The position numbers and the translations under genes were made by a program. This document shows positions 35,981-43,617 of a stretch of DNA of 64,000 nt, in pieces. Origin of the DNA: UBA2033 sp035345875 (GTDB lineage Bacteria > Spirochaetota > Leptospiria > Leptospirales > Leptospiraceae); assembly GCA_035345875.1 (NCBI GenBank), contig DAORDH010000008.1, positions 62,001 through 126,000 of the forward strand. Reading direction: 5' to 3'. The notes under the pieces were generated by a model. It was not told where the DNA came from. It did no database searches and saw only the letters and a list, made by a program, of their open reading frames with translations. Within the stretch, counting starts at the first letter, position 1. Each line of letters opens with the position of its first letter.

Positions 35981-35986
35981 ATACCA

Positions 35987-37945
35987 TTAACTATGATATT
36001 TTTTCTTATCTTCGATGATTGTTGCAACAACAGATGGGTCGGCTAAAGTTGAAATATCACCCAAACCTTCAAATTCATTTGCTGCAATTTTTCGGAGAAT
36101 TCTACGCATGATCTTTCCGGATCTTGTTTTCGGAAGACTTGGCGCCCAATGAATTACATCCGGTCTTGCAATCTTTCCAATCATTTTTTCAACGACAGCA
36201 ATTAATTCTTTCTTTAATTCATCATTTGTGGTAATTCCATTTTTAACCGTAACATAAACATAAATACCTTGCCCTTTTATGTCATGCGGATAACCTACGA
36301 CAGCCGCTTCTGCAACAGCCTTATGAGAAACCATCGCACTTTCAATTTCAGCAGTTCCAATTCTATGTCCTGAAACGTTAAGCACATCATCTACTCTACC
36401 TGTGATCCAAAAATATCCGTCTTTATCTCGTCTAGCTCCATCTCCAGTAAAGTAATATCCTTTGAACTGAGAGAAATAGGTGGATTTAAAACGTTTAGGA
36501 TCTCCGTAAACACCTCTCATCATAGAAGGCCAAGGAGATGAAATGCATAAGTTTCCAGTGATTTCTCCTTTATCTTTAATTTCTTTTCCTTCATTGTCGA
36601 CTAACACTGGCTTGATTCCAAAGAATGGCAATGTTGCTGAGCCAGGTTTCGTTGCGATTGCTCCAGGGAGAGGAGTAATCATGATTGATCCTGTCTCTGT
36701 TTGCCAATATGTGTCGACTATCGGACATTTTCCTTTTCCAATATTTTTATTATACCATTCCCATGCTTCTGGATTGATTGGCTCACCTACAGTTCCAAGA
36801 AGACGAAGGGATTTGAGTGAATGTTTTACAATATGGGAAGTTCCTTCTTTTGCCAATGCACGAATGGCTGTGGGCGCCGTATAAAAAACATTTACTTTGT
36901 ATTTATCAATGACTTCCCAAAATCTTCCCGGATTTGGGTAAGTAGGAACTCCTTCAAACATGATCGATGTAGCCGCGTTAGAAAGAGGTCCATACAAGAT
37001 ATAGCTATGTCCAGTAATCCAACCTATGTCAGCAGTGCACCAAAAAGTATCTTCCGGTTTATGGTCAAAAACATAATGAAACGTTAGATTCGCACCTAAC
37101 AAATAACCAGCTGTTGTGTGCATAACTCCCTTTGGCTTTCCTGTTGATCCAGATGTATAGAGAATAAAAAGCGGATCTTCGGAATTTGCTTTATAAGGTT
37201 CGCATTCAGTAGAAGCAGTCTTCATAAGATAATGCCACCAATGATCTCTACCTTCTTGCCAGTTCAAATCTGCTTCCATTCCAGTTCGTTTTACAACGAT
37301 CACATTTTTAATTTTAACTTCTGACTTTTGTAAAGCAAGATCAATGTTCTTTTTTATATCAATTGCTTTTCCACCTCGATAACCTCCGTCTGAGGTTACA
37401 ATGAGTTTTGGTTTACAGTCTTCAATTCTTCCAATAAGTGACTCAGGAGAAAAACCACCAAAAACTACAGAATGAATGGCTCCAATCCGAGTGCAAGCTA
37501 GAGCGGCTATCGCTAATTCTGGAATCATAGGAAGATAAACTAAAACACGATCTCCTTTCTTAACCCCTTGTGATTTTAATACATTTGCAAATTTACAAAC
37601 TTCTCTATGAAGTTCCTGATAGGTGAATGTCTTAGACTCTTCCCCACTATCGCTTTCCCAGATAATCGCAGCTTTGTTTTTTAGAGATGAATTTAAATGG
37701 CGATCTAGGCAATTATAAGAGACATTCAATTTACCACCTTCAAACCATTTTACTTTTGCCTCTGCAAAGTTGGCTGTTAGTATTTTTTTAGGTGGAGTAA
37801 ACCACGTTAGTCGCTCTGCTTGTTTTTTCCAGAAGGATTGAGGAGATTTAATAGATTCATTATATAACTTTTGATACTCTTTTAAATTAATATTTGCTGA
37901 TTTAACAAAATCTTTGCCTGGTTGTAAAATTCTCTCTTTTGCCAT
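35987..37945 (-). CDS. acs: Acetyl-CoA synthetase
   Basis: Acs activates acetate to acetyl-CoA through acetyl-AMP. The 652-aa protein has the AMP-binding P-loop ILYTSGSTGKPKGVMHTTAG, the VDTYWQTETGSIMITPLPGA motif, the hinge GRVDDVLNVSGHRIGTAEIE and the C-terminal PKTRSGKIMRRILRKIA with the regulatory Lys that is commonly acetylated. Length matches the family. GGTGAG lies upstream of the ATG. Confidence 0.98.
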   Translation of the reverse strand: MAKERILQPGKDFVKSANINLKEYQKLYNESIKSPQSFWKKQAERLTWFTPPKKILTANFAEAKVKWFEGGKLNVSYNCLDRHLNSSLKNKAAIIWESDSGEESKTFTYQELHREVCKFANVLKSQGVKKGDRVLVYLPMIPELAIAALACTRIGAIHSVVFGGFSPESLIGRIEDCKPKLIVTSDGGYRGGKAIDIKKNIDLALQKSEVKIKNVIVVKRTGMEADLNWQEGRDHWWHYLMKTASTECEPYKANSEDPLFILYTSGSTGKPKGVMHTTAGYLLGANLTFHYVFDHKPEDTFWCTADIGWITGHSYILYGPLSNAATSIMFEGVPTYPNPGRFWEVIDKYKVNVFYTAPTAIRALAKEGTSHIVKHSLKSLRLLGTVGEPINPEAWEWYNKNIGKGKCPIVDTYWQTETGSIMITPLPGAIATKPGSATLPFFGIKPVLVDNEGKEIKDKGEITGNLCISSPWPSMMRGVYGDPKRFKSTYFSQFKGYYFTGDGARRDKDGYFWITGRVDDVLNVSGHRIGTAEIESAMVSHKAVAEAAVVGYPHDIKGQGIYVYVTVKNGITTNDELKKELIAVVEKMIGKIARPDVIHWAPSLPKTRSGKIMRRILRKIAANEFEGLGDISTLADPSVVATIIEDKKKYHS

Positions 37946-38080
37946 TGTCTCACCTTTAATTATGAAAAATTATTGCTCTAAATTCAAAAAAGGTTTTTTA
38001 TCCTAATCTGTCAAGACTGGTTTTCTGCAAAAGTAAATCATAATATTTTCATTTCATATTTACAAAGAATTGATAAGGCA

Positions 38081-38108
38081 TTGACCCACAATGATGAATT
38101 TTTACATT
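38081..38108 (+). promoter_or_regulatory. Candidate promoter of the lepB operon
   Basis: TTGACC (38081-38086) and TACATT (38103-38108) are 16 bases apart. Transcription would begin near 38115, which excludes the upstream ATG codons at 38091/38094 as starts and favours the ATG at 38175. Confidence 0.4.
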
Positions 38109-38174
38109 TCTAGGAAAAAAGAAATTCACAGAATAAGGGCTTCGATTTTTTATACAACCAATGGTAATTCTTAT

Positions 38175-39275
38175 ATGACTCAGAAGAGTAAAGAAACAGA
38201 AAAACAAACAAATATACAACAACAATCCTTTTTATCATCTATTGGTTCGCTTCTTTTTATCATCATTTTAGTTTTTGGGTTCAAATCCTCTATTTTAGAT
38301 GCAAACAATATTCCATCCGGCTCTATGATACCAACTCTCAAGATTGGAGATTTTCTCTTTGTAAATAAAATGCGCTATTCATTCAGAATGCCTTTTACTG
38401 AAAAGGAGCTTTATCGCTTTGATGATCCAAAGCGTGGAGATATTGTAACCTTCGCTCCCCCAAACAGAGACAAAGTGAGAGCATTGTTAATTGCGCTCAA
38501 TCTTTCTCCTGATCTTTCCGTCTACATTCCGCCAGCTATCGAAGAGAATTATATCGAATCCAATGGACCTCAGAGATTTTTTGGATTAGCAAATATGTTT
38601 TCTAAACGTTTTGTAAAAAGAGTCATTGGTTTACCGGGTGATACAATTCGTCTAACGCAAACACAAGTAAAGACTACACGCGGTGATGCTGTTAGTTACA
38701 CATTTATCGAATACAAAGAAAAAGGCTCTACTGATTTTAAAAATTACGGTCCACAAATACAACCTTCTGAAAAAGAACTTTCTGACCTAGACAATGTAAA
38801 TGCGATCGGCAAATCACTGTTTACTGAAAACAAAAGAGACTTTAAACACTTTACAATCGAAGGTTCCCACATGGGGAATTATACTTTTTATGAATATTGC
38901 TCTCGTAACGGTGGTGTCTGCACGATTCCAGATGGATATTATATGGTAATGGGTGATAATAGAGATGATTCTAGCGACTCACGTTTTTGGGGACTTGTAA
39001 AAAGAGAAGATATTCTAGGAAAAGCTCTCATTATTTATTTTTCGATTAACTGGAAAGATTACACCTGTATGTATAAGGAAGGTGCTGGGACAGAGTCCGA
39101 TCCTTATCATGAAGAAAAATATGAAAATGAAGAATTGTTTAAACATTGTCATGTTTCCGAAATTGATCGAACAATGATGAATGAAAGTATCTTTGGTTGG
39201 TTAGATAGAACTCTTCGTTATAGAATCTGGCGTATGGATATCCGCTGGAAACGCATTGGTCGAATTTTACAGTGA
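38175..39275 (+). CDS. lepB: Signal peptidase I
   Basis: LepB cleaves signal peptides at the outer face of the inner membrane. The protein has one N-terminal membrane helix, the catalytic Ser in NIPSGSMIPTLKIGD, the general-base Lys in FVKRVIGLPGDTI and box E GDNRDDSSDSRFWG. An insertion of about 90 residues lies between the Lys region and box E, and a C-terminal tail of about 70 residues follows. I place the start at ATG 38175 (MTQKSKETEK) because of the promoter-like sequence; in-frame ATGs at 38091 and 38094 would add 28 residues. Neither start has a strong ribosome binding site. Confidence 0.93.
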   Translation: MTQKSKETEKQTNIQQQSFLSSIGSLLFIIILVFGFKSSILDANNIPSGSMIPTLKIGDFLFVNKMRYSFRMPFTEKELYRFDDPKRGDIVTFAPPNRDKVRALLIALNLSPDLSVYIPPAIEENYIESNGPQRFFGLANMFSKRFVKRVIGLPGDTIRLTQTQVKTTRGDAVSYTFIEYKEKGSTDFKNYGPQIQPSEKELSDLDNVNAIGKSLFTENKRDFKHFTIEGSHMGNYTFYEYCSRNGGVCTIPDGYYMVMGDNRDDSSDSRFWGLVKREDILGKALIIYFSINWKDYTCMYKEGAGTESDPYHEEKYENEELFKHCHVSEIDRTMMNESIFGWLDRTLRYRIWRMDIRWKRIGRILQ

Positions 39276-39472
39276 ATCTTTGGGAGCTATCTAGTCTCGG
39301 AATCGAATTTGCATTTATATTTGTAGGCTCCGTCTTACTAGGAAATTATATAGACGAAAAGTTTAATTTTACTCCATGGGGCATAATGTTGTTTGCCGCT
39401 CTTGGTTTTTCCTTTGGAATCTATTATATTGTTTACAGAGCAAATAAATTAGAATCTGACGATAAAAAATAA
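39272..39472 (+). CDS. AtpZ/AtpI-like two-helix membrane protein
   Basis: The 66-aa product has two hydrophobic helices (LGIEFAFIFVGSVLLGNYID and WGIMLFAALGFSFGIYYIVY) joined by EKFNFTP, the typical AtpZ-like hairpin (DUF4059/AtpZ group with G-x-x-L-G-x-x-x-D). It starts at a GTG overlapping the lepB TGA by four bases. AtpZ normally sits at the head of an atp operon; here it is some 20 kb away from atp genes. Confidence 0.7.
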   Translation: MNLWELSSLGIEFAFIFVGSVLLGNYIDEKFNFTPWGIMLFAALGFSFGIYYIVYRANKLESDDKK

Positions 39473-39477
39473 CGTTT

Positions 39478-39930
39478 ATGAATATTCAAATTATATCAGC
39501 CAACTTAGAGGATTTAAACGAAGTTCTTCCTTTATTTAATTTATATAGAGATTTCTATGAAATGAAACCAGATTTAAATAAAGCAGAAAGTTTTCTTCGA
39601 GAGAGATTACAAAACAAGGACTCTAAAATCTTTTTAGCAAAAAGTGAAAATATTTCTGTTGGCTTTACTCAACTCTATCCCTCTTTTTCATCTTTATCGA
39701 TGAAACCGGTTTGGATTTTAAATGATCTCTATGTCCTAGAGAGTCACAGGAAACAAGGGATAGGTAAAATGCTTTTAGATGCGGCAAAACAATTTGCGAA
39801 AGAAACAGGTAGCAAAGGATTAACACTCACAACTGCGATTCAAAATACTACAGCTCAAAGTTTATATGAAAAATATGGATTCATGCGAAATGATCATTTC
39901 TATGAATACTTTTTATTTTTTAACGAATAG
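39478..39930 (+). CDS. GNAT-family N-acetyltransferase
   Basis: The 150-aa protein carries the acetyl-CoA binding motif ESHRKQGIGKMLLDAAKQFA (R/Q-x-x-G-x-G/A) and the C-terminal QNTTAQSLYEKYGFMRNDHF typical of GNAT enzymes. The substrate is not predictable. It begins five bases after the AtpZ-like gene and ends next to the convergent ABC ATPase gene. Confidence 0.88.
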   Translation: MNIQIISANLEDLNEVLPLFNLYRDFYEMKPDLNKAESFLRERLQNKDSKIFLAKSENISVGFTQLYPSFSSLSMKPVWILNDLYVLESHRKQGIGKMLLDAAKQFAKETGSKGLTLTTAIQNTTAQSLYEKYGFMRNDHFYEYFLFFNE

Positions 39931-39933
39931 CGG

Positions 39934-40614
39934 CTAATTGAGTGTATCCGACTCTATAATTCCATCACTCACTCGAATTGTTCTTTGGGCTAATCGAGCA
40001 TAACCGGCATCATGAGTCACCATTAAAATTGTAGTTTTATAGTCCTTATTCACTTTCTGAAACAGACTCAAAACCTTTTCTCCATTGACGGAATCTAGAT
40101 TTCCAGTTGGCTCATCTGCAAAAATATATTCAGGTCTCATGATGAGAGCACGTGCAATCGATACACGTTGCGACTCACCTCCTGAAATTTGTCCCGGGAG
40201 TTTATGAATACAATGTGACAAGGAAAAATCTTCTAAAATATGTTTTGCTTCTTCCATTTTCTCTTTGTGTAAATTTGTTTTACGAGCCGGCATCAAAACG
40301 TTATCTAATACACTGATCTCTGGCAATAGATAATGAAATTGAAATACGAACCCCATTTTGAAATTTCTAAATTGGTTTAAATCTTTTTCTTTCATTTCAT
40401 GAATGCTTTCACCTGAGAAGAGAACTTTACCAGAAGTGATTTTATCAAGTCCACTGACTGCATAGAGTAACGTCGATTTACCGGAACCAGACCGACCCGT
40501 AACAGATACAAATTGACCTTTTGGAATTTCGAAATTTAAATTTTTTAAAATTTCAATAGGCGGATCACCAAACGAACGATTTAAATTTATACATTGAATT
40601 CCTGAAAACATCAC
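39934..40614 (-). CDS. ABC transporter ATP-binding protein (LolD/MacB-like)
   Basis: The 226-aa protein has Walker A TGRSGSGKSTLLYAVSG, Q-loop FVFQFHYLLPE, signature SGGESQRVSIARALI, Walker B YIFADEPTGNLD and the H-loop VTHD. This is the LolD/MacB/FtsE subgroup, which powers type VII (mechanotransmission) ABC systems. The gene overlaps the permease gene by four bases. Confidence 0.94.
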   Translation of the reverse strand: MMFSGIQCINLNRSFGDPPIEILKNLNFEIPKGQFVSVTGRSGSGKSTLLYAVSGLDKITSGKVLFSGESIHEMKEKDLNQFRNFKMGFVFQFHYLLPEISVLDNVLMPARKTNLHKEKMEEAKHILEDFSLSHCIHKLPGQISGGESQRVSIARALIMRPEYIFADEPTGNLDSVNGEKVLSLFQKVNKDYKTTILMVTHDAGYARLAQRTIRVSDGIIESDTLN

Positions 40615-41861
40615 GACCCCCGAATGATTTCGATAGGCGAAATCTTAGCCGCTGCACGCGCTGGAATCATGCTGGAGATAAGAGAAGCAATGATAGTAAG
40701 AAACATTCCTTTTAGGTAAATATATATATTGTAAGATACCATTAAGTGAGTCGTTCCTGTTGCTAAATTTTTTCCTTTAAAAACTTCTATCGTGCTCACA
40801 AACTTTGCTAAAAAGTATCCAGCAATCGATCCGGCAATAGCTCCCGTTACCCCCAGAATCAATCCTTGCACTAAAAATAAAATTACAATATCACTTTCTT
40901 CGTATCCAATCGATCTTAAAATCGCGATGTCTCTTTTTTTATTGTTCACAACCATATTTAAAATATTATAAATTCCAAAAGAGATGATGAGTATGATTAC
41001 AACTGTAATCGTATTTCGAATGATATTTTGAGTATTAAAAACAGACATGATACTCTCATTTGCCTGATCCCAACTTTCTACTTTATCTTTTGTAAACTGA
41101 GACCAATCTTCTGACATTTCTTTTGCACGACTAACGTCTGTTACTCGCACAACAATATCAGAAATTTCTCCGGGAGACTCTGTGATTCTCTGAAGAGTTG
41201 TGATGGACGTGTAACAAATGGAATCATCCATCAACCTATTTCCTGTTTGAATGATTCCAATAATTTTTAGAGGAGTAATTTGCTTTCCGGGAATTCCAAC
41301 TTGAATAATATCATTTAGCCGCACACCCATTTTATTTTTTAGATTTGCTCCAATGATAGCAAGGGAATCTCCATTGTTTAAACTTTTTAATTTTTCACCT
41401 TGCACGATGTATTTATCTGTGTTTGTAATTTTTGTCTGTTCTTCTGGGTTGATACCAATGATTTTAGCTGGATAAATCAATCGTCCTTGAATAAAGCTGA
41501 CCTGTCTGACAAGCTGAGTAGAGAAGGCAACGACACCTGGTTCTTTGTTTAATTTATCATACCACCATTGAATATTACTCAAGCGACTATTGTCTGTTTT
41601 GCCTGAGGGAGCTTTAATCCAAAAGATTGTCTTATTTGGAAAGAATACATCTTTGAAAGTTTCTTCTGTAATGGTTTCATCTCTTGGAGAAATTCTTATT
41701 TGAGCATCACTGTTTACAAGTTGCTCAATGATGTATTCCTGAAAACCAAACATGATACTTGTAAATAGAATATAACCAATCGAACCAATTACGATCGCAA
41801 GAAATGTTAAAAAAGTTTGTTGTGGTCTAGTAAATAACTGCTTTAGAGCAAGAAAGATCAT
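40611..41861 (-). CDS. ABC transporter permease (FtsX/MacB-type)
   Basis: The 416-aa protein has one N-terminal helix (TFLTFLAIVIGSIGYILFTS), a MacB-type periplasmic core domain of about 220 residues and three C-terminal helices (TVVIILIISFGIYNILNMVV, IVILFLVQGLILGVTGAIAG, GMFLTIIASLISSMIPARAA) ending in AARAAAKISPIEIIRG-like sequence. This is the four-helix FtsX/LolC/DevC topology. It is flanked by its ATPase and adaptor genes with four- and one-base overlaps. Confidence 0.92.
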   Translation of the reverse strand: MIFLALKQLFTRPQQTFLTFLAIVIGSIGYILFTSIMFGFQEYIIEQLVNSDAQIRISPRDETITEETFKDVFFPNKTIFWIKAPSGKTDNSRLSNIQWWYDKLNKEPGVVAFSTQLVRQVSFIQGRLIYPAKIIGINPEEQTKITNTDKYIVQGEKLKSLNNGDSLAIIGANLKNKMGVRLNDIIQVGIPGKQITPLKIIGIIQTGNRLMDDSICYTSITTLQRITESPGEISDIVVRVTDVSRAKEMSEDWSQFTKDKVESWDQANESIMSVFNTQNIIRNTITVVIILIISFGIYNILNMVVNNKKRDIAILRSIGYEESDIVILFLVQGLILGVTGAIAGSIAGYFLAKFVSTIEVFKGKNLATGTTHLMVSYNIYIYLKGMFLTIIASLISSMIPARAAAKISPIEIIRGS

Positions 41862-42628
41862 TATTCTCTACCTAAGAAAATTTCATCATCAGCAAAAATT
41901 CCGCCTTCTAGAATTTCCGCTAACTCTCCATTAACCGCTCCAATTTTTACTGATACGACTTCCACTTTTCCCTTTCTTTTAATCCTCACTTGCCCTCTAT
42001 GAATTGCATTTGCAGGAATCAGTAAAACATTATCTCTTTTCGCTACTTCAATTGCAACGTCAGCTGTCATACCAGGAAGAATTCCTTCTGGTAGAGAATC
42101 TGTCTCTAATCTAACAATAAATTGCCCATCGGAAGGATAGACTTTTTTAACTTTACCAATCAGTTTAGATCCGCGCAAATTTTCAAAACTGAGTTCTGCT
42201 TTTTGATCTTTACGGATTCGAAGAGCAGAAGATTGATCAAGAGAAACTTGCACGAAAGTTTTGTTTAAATCCATAACGGTTAACACCGATATGCCGGGCA
42301 TAATTGTTTCTCCTTTATCCAGATAAATTCGTGTTACTGTTCCGGCGATTGGTGATGTAAAATCAGATGACTCTGTTGCAATTAGCTTTTGCCCTTTTTC
42401 TACAAGATCACCTTCTGTAACGTAAAGTTTTGTCAAGCCAGATGTGATACCCAATTTTAAATTGTAAATGTCATCGGATTTTACAGTTCCTAAAGCGTAT
42501 ATCGCTTCTACAATCGGACCAACTTGCGGTTTCGCTGTATTTTGCTTTTTAAATAAAAAAAGATAACTAAAAATTGCGATTATTATAATAGCAAATCCGA
42601 TTCCTAAAAAAAGTTTTCGTTTATCCAT
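41861..42628 (-). CDS. Periplasmic adaptor subunit of ABC exporter (MacA/DevB-like)
   Basis: The protein has an N-terminal membrane anchor (LFLGIGFAIIIIAIFSYLFL) and a lipoyl/barrel-sandwich domain split as LTKLYVTEGDLVEKGQKLIA and SPIAGTVTRIYLDKGETIMP, followed by beta-barrel and membrane-proximal domains. The long alpha-hairpin of TolC-binding MacA is missing, so any outer-membrane partner contact would differ. I choose ATG 42628, which has GGGAG just upstream, over a GTG at 42664. It leads a three-gene operon whose substrate is unknown. Confidence 0.88.
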   Translation of the reverse strand: MDKRKLFLGIGFAIIIIAIFSYLFLFKKQNTAKPQVGPIVEAIYALGTVKSDDIYNLKLGITSGLTKLYVTEGDLVEKGQKLIATESSDFTSPIAGTVTRIYLDKGETIMPGISVLTVMDLNKTFVQVSLDQSSALRIRKDQKAELSFENLRGSKLIGKVKKVYPSDGQFIVRLETDSLPEGILPGMTADVAIEVAKRDNVLLIPANAIHRGQVRIKRKGKVEVVSVKIGAVNGELAEILEGGIFADDEIFLGRE

Positions 42629-42798
42629 TCGCTCCCAATGCCTCTGGTGATATTTTATTTTCACTCACTAGTGAGGCGACAAATTTACTTTTAATTTTAG
42701 AAGAACAGGAATGATTTATGTCATAAAGATTTTGTCTAAAAAGTATAATTTCCTTTGAAAATCATTTTTAAATAATTCTAAATTTTTAAGCTTTACAT

Positions 42799-42819
42799 AT
42801 CTTATCGAATGGATAAGAT
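42799..42819. promoter_or_regulatory. Palindrome upstream of higBA, probable autoregulatory operator
   Basis: ATCTTATC (42799-42806) and GATAAGAT (42812-42819) form a perfect 8-bp inverted repeat with a five-base spacer, ending seven bases before the higB GTG. HigA antitoxins repress their own operon at such sites; the specific match is inference. Confidence 0.55.
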
Positions 42820-42825
42820 TGTTAC

Positions 42826-43107
42826 GTGATTTTATCATTCAAAGATAAAGAATCTGAAAAGATATGGAACTCTGAATTTACAAAGAAATTTCCCATTGAA
42901 ATTCAAAAGAAGGCAAAAATGAAATTAGAACTTCTAAATGCCGCAAAAAAATTAGAGGAGCTAAAAATACCACCATCTAACCGTTTACATATTTTGCATG
43001 GAGATAGAAAGGGGCAACAGAGTATTTCAGTGAATGACCAGTTTAGGATTTGCTTTGTTTGGGAAAATGGAAATGCTTGTAATGTAGAAGTAGTTGATTA
43101 TCATTAG
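42826..43107 (+). CDS. higB: HigB/RelE-family toxin
   Basis: HigB toxins are ribosome-dependent mRNA endonucleases. The 93-aa product has the family pattern SEKIWNSEFTKKFPIEIQKK, then PSNRLHILHGDRKGQQSISV and NDQFRICFVWENGNACNVEV ending VDYH. It starts with GTG. The antitoxin gene follows after nine bases in the toxin-first order typical of higBA. Confidence 0.93.
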   Translation: MILSFKDKESEKIWNSEFTKKFPIEIQKKAKMKLELLNAAKKLEELKIPPSNRLHILHGDRKGQQSISVNDQFRICFVWENGNACNVEVVDYH

Positions 43108-43116
43108 GTTATTATT

Positions 43117-43434
43117 ATGAAAAAGAAAATAAATGCAGAATTAAATATTCATCCAGGAGAAATTCTAAAGAAAGAATTTTTAGAAGAGCTAGGAATTTCA
43201 GCTAGAACGTTATGCTTAGAAACGGGAATTCCTGAATCCAATTTAAGTCAAATTTTGAAAGGCAAACGAGATATTACTGCTCATATTTCTCTACTCCTAG
43301 GAAAATTTTTCGGATTAAACGATGTTTTTTTTCTTACAATGCAGAATCATTATGATATTACAAAAGAAAAAATGATTCATGAGATAAGACTCTCTAAAAT
43401 TCGTCCCTATCATAAATTGAAGAAGTCTGCTTGA
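43117..43434 (+). CDS. higA: HigA antitoxin (XRE-type HTH)
   Basis: The 105-aa protein opens with the family signature NIHPGEILKKEFLEELGISA and has an HTH (ARTLCLETGIPESNLSQILK, then GKRDITAHISLLLGKFFGL). It neutralises HigB and should repress the operon through the palindrome at 42799-42819. Confidence 0.93.
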   Translation: MKKKINAELNIHPGEILKKEFLEELGISARTLCLETGIPESNLSQILKGKRDITAHISLLLGKFFGLNDVFFLTMQNHYDITKEKMIHEIRLSKIRPYHKLKKSA

Positions 43435-43497
43435 TTTTCTTGAAACGATTGGCTTACAGAAAAAGCAGAAAGTTTAAGTTAAGGTTTTCTTTTGCTC

Positions 43498-43528
43498 TTG
43501 ACAATCTGAATTTACTTCAGACTATAAC
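43498..43528 (+). promoter_or_regulatory. Promoter with 19-base spacer and internal inverted repeat
   Basis: TTGACA (43498-43503) and TATAAC (43523-43528) are 19 bases apart. The spacer contains TCTGAA (43505-43510) and TTCAGA (43516-43521), a 6-bp inverted repeat with five bases between. This layout is that of MerR-family controlled promoters. Transcription would begin near 43535. Confidence 0.5.
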
Positions 43529-43617
43529 GGGTCATGTTCTCACCCAAGAAAAGACTCTTAAAGATTAAAAACGATGGACTCCGATTAACACCGATATTCT
43601 GCAAAGAAAGAATTGGA

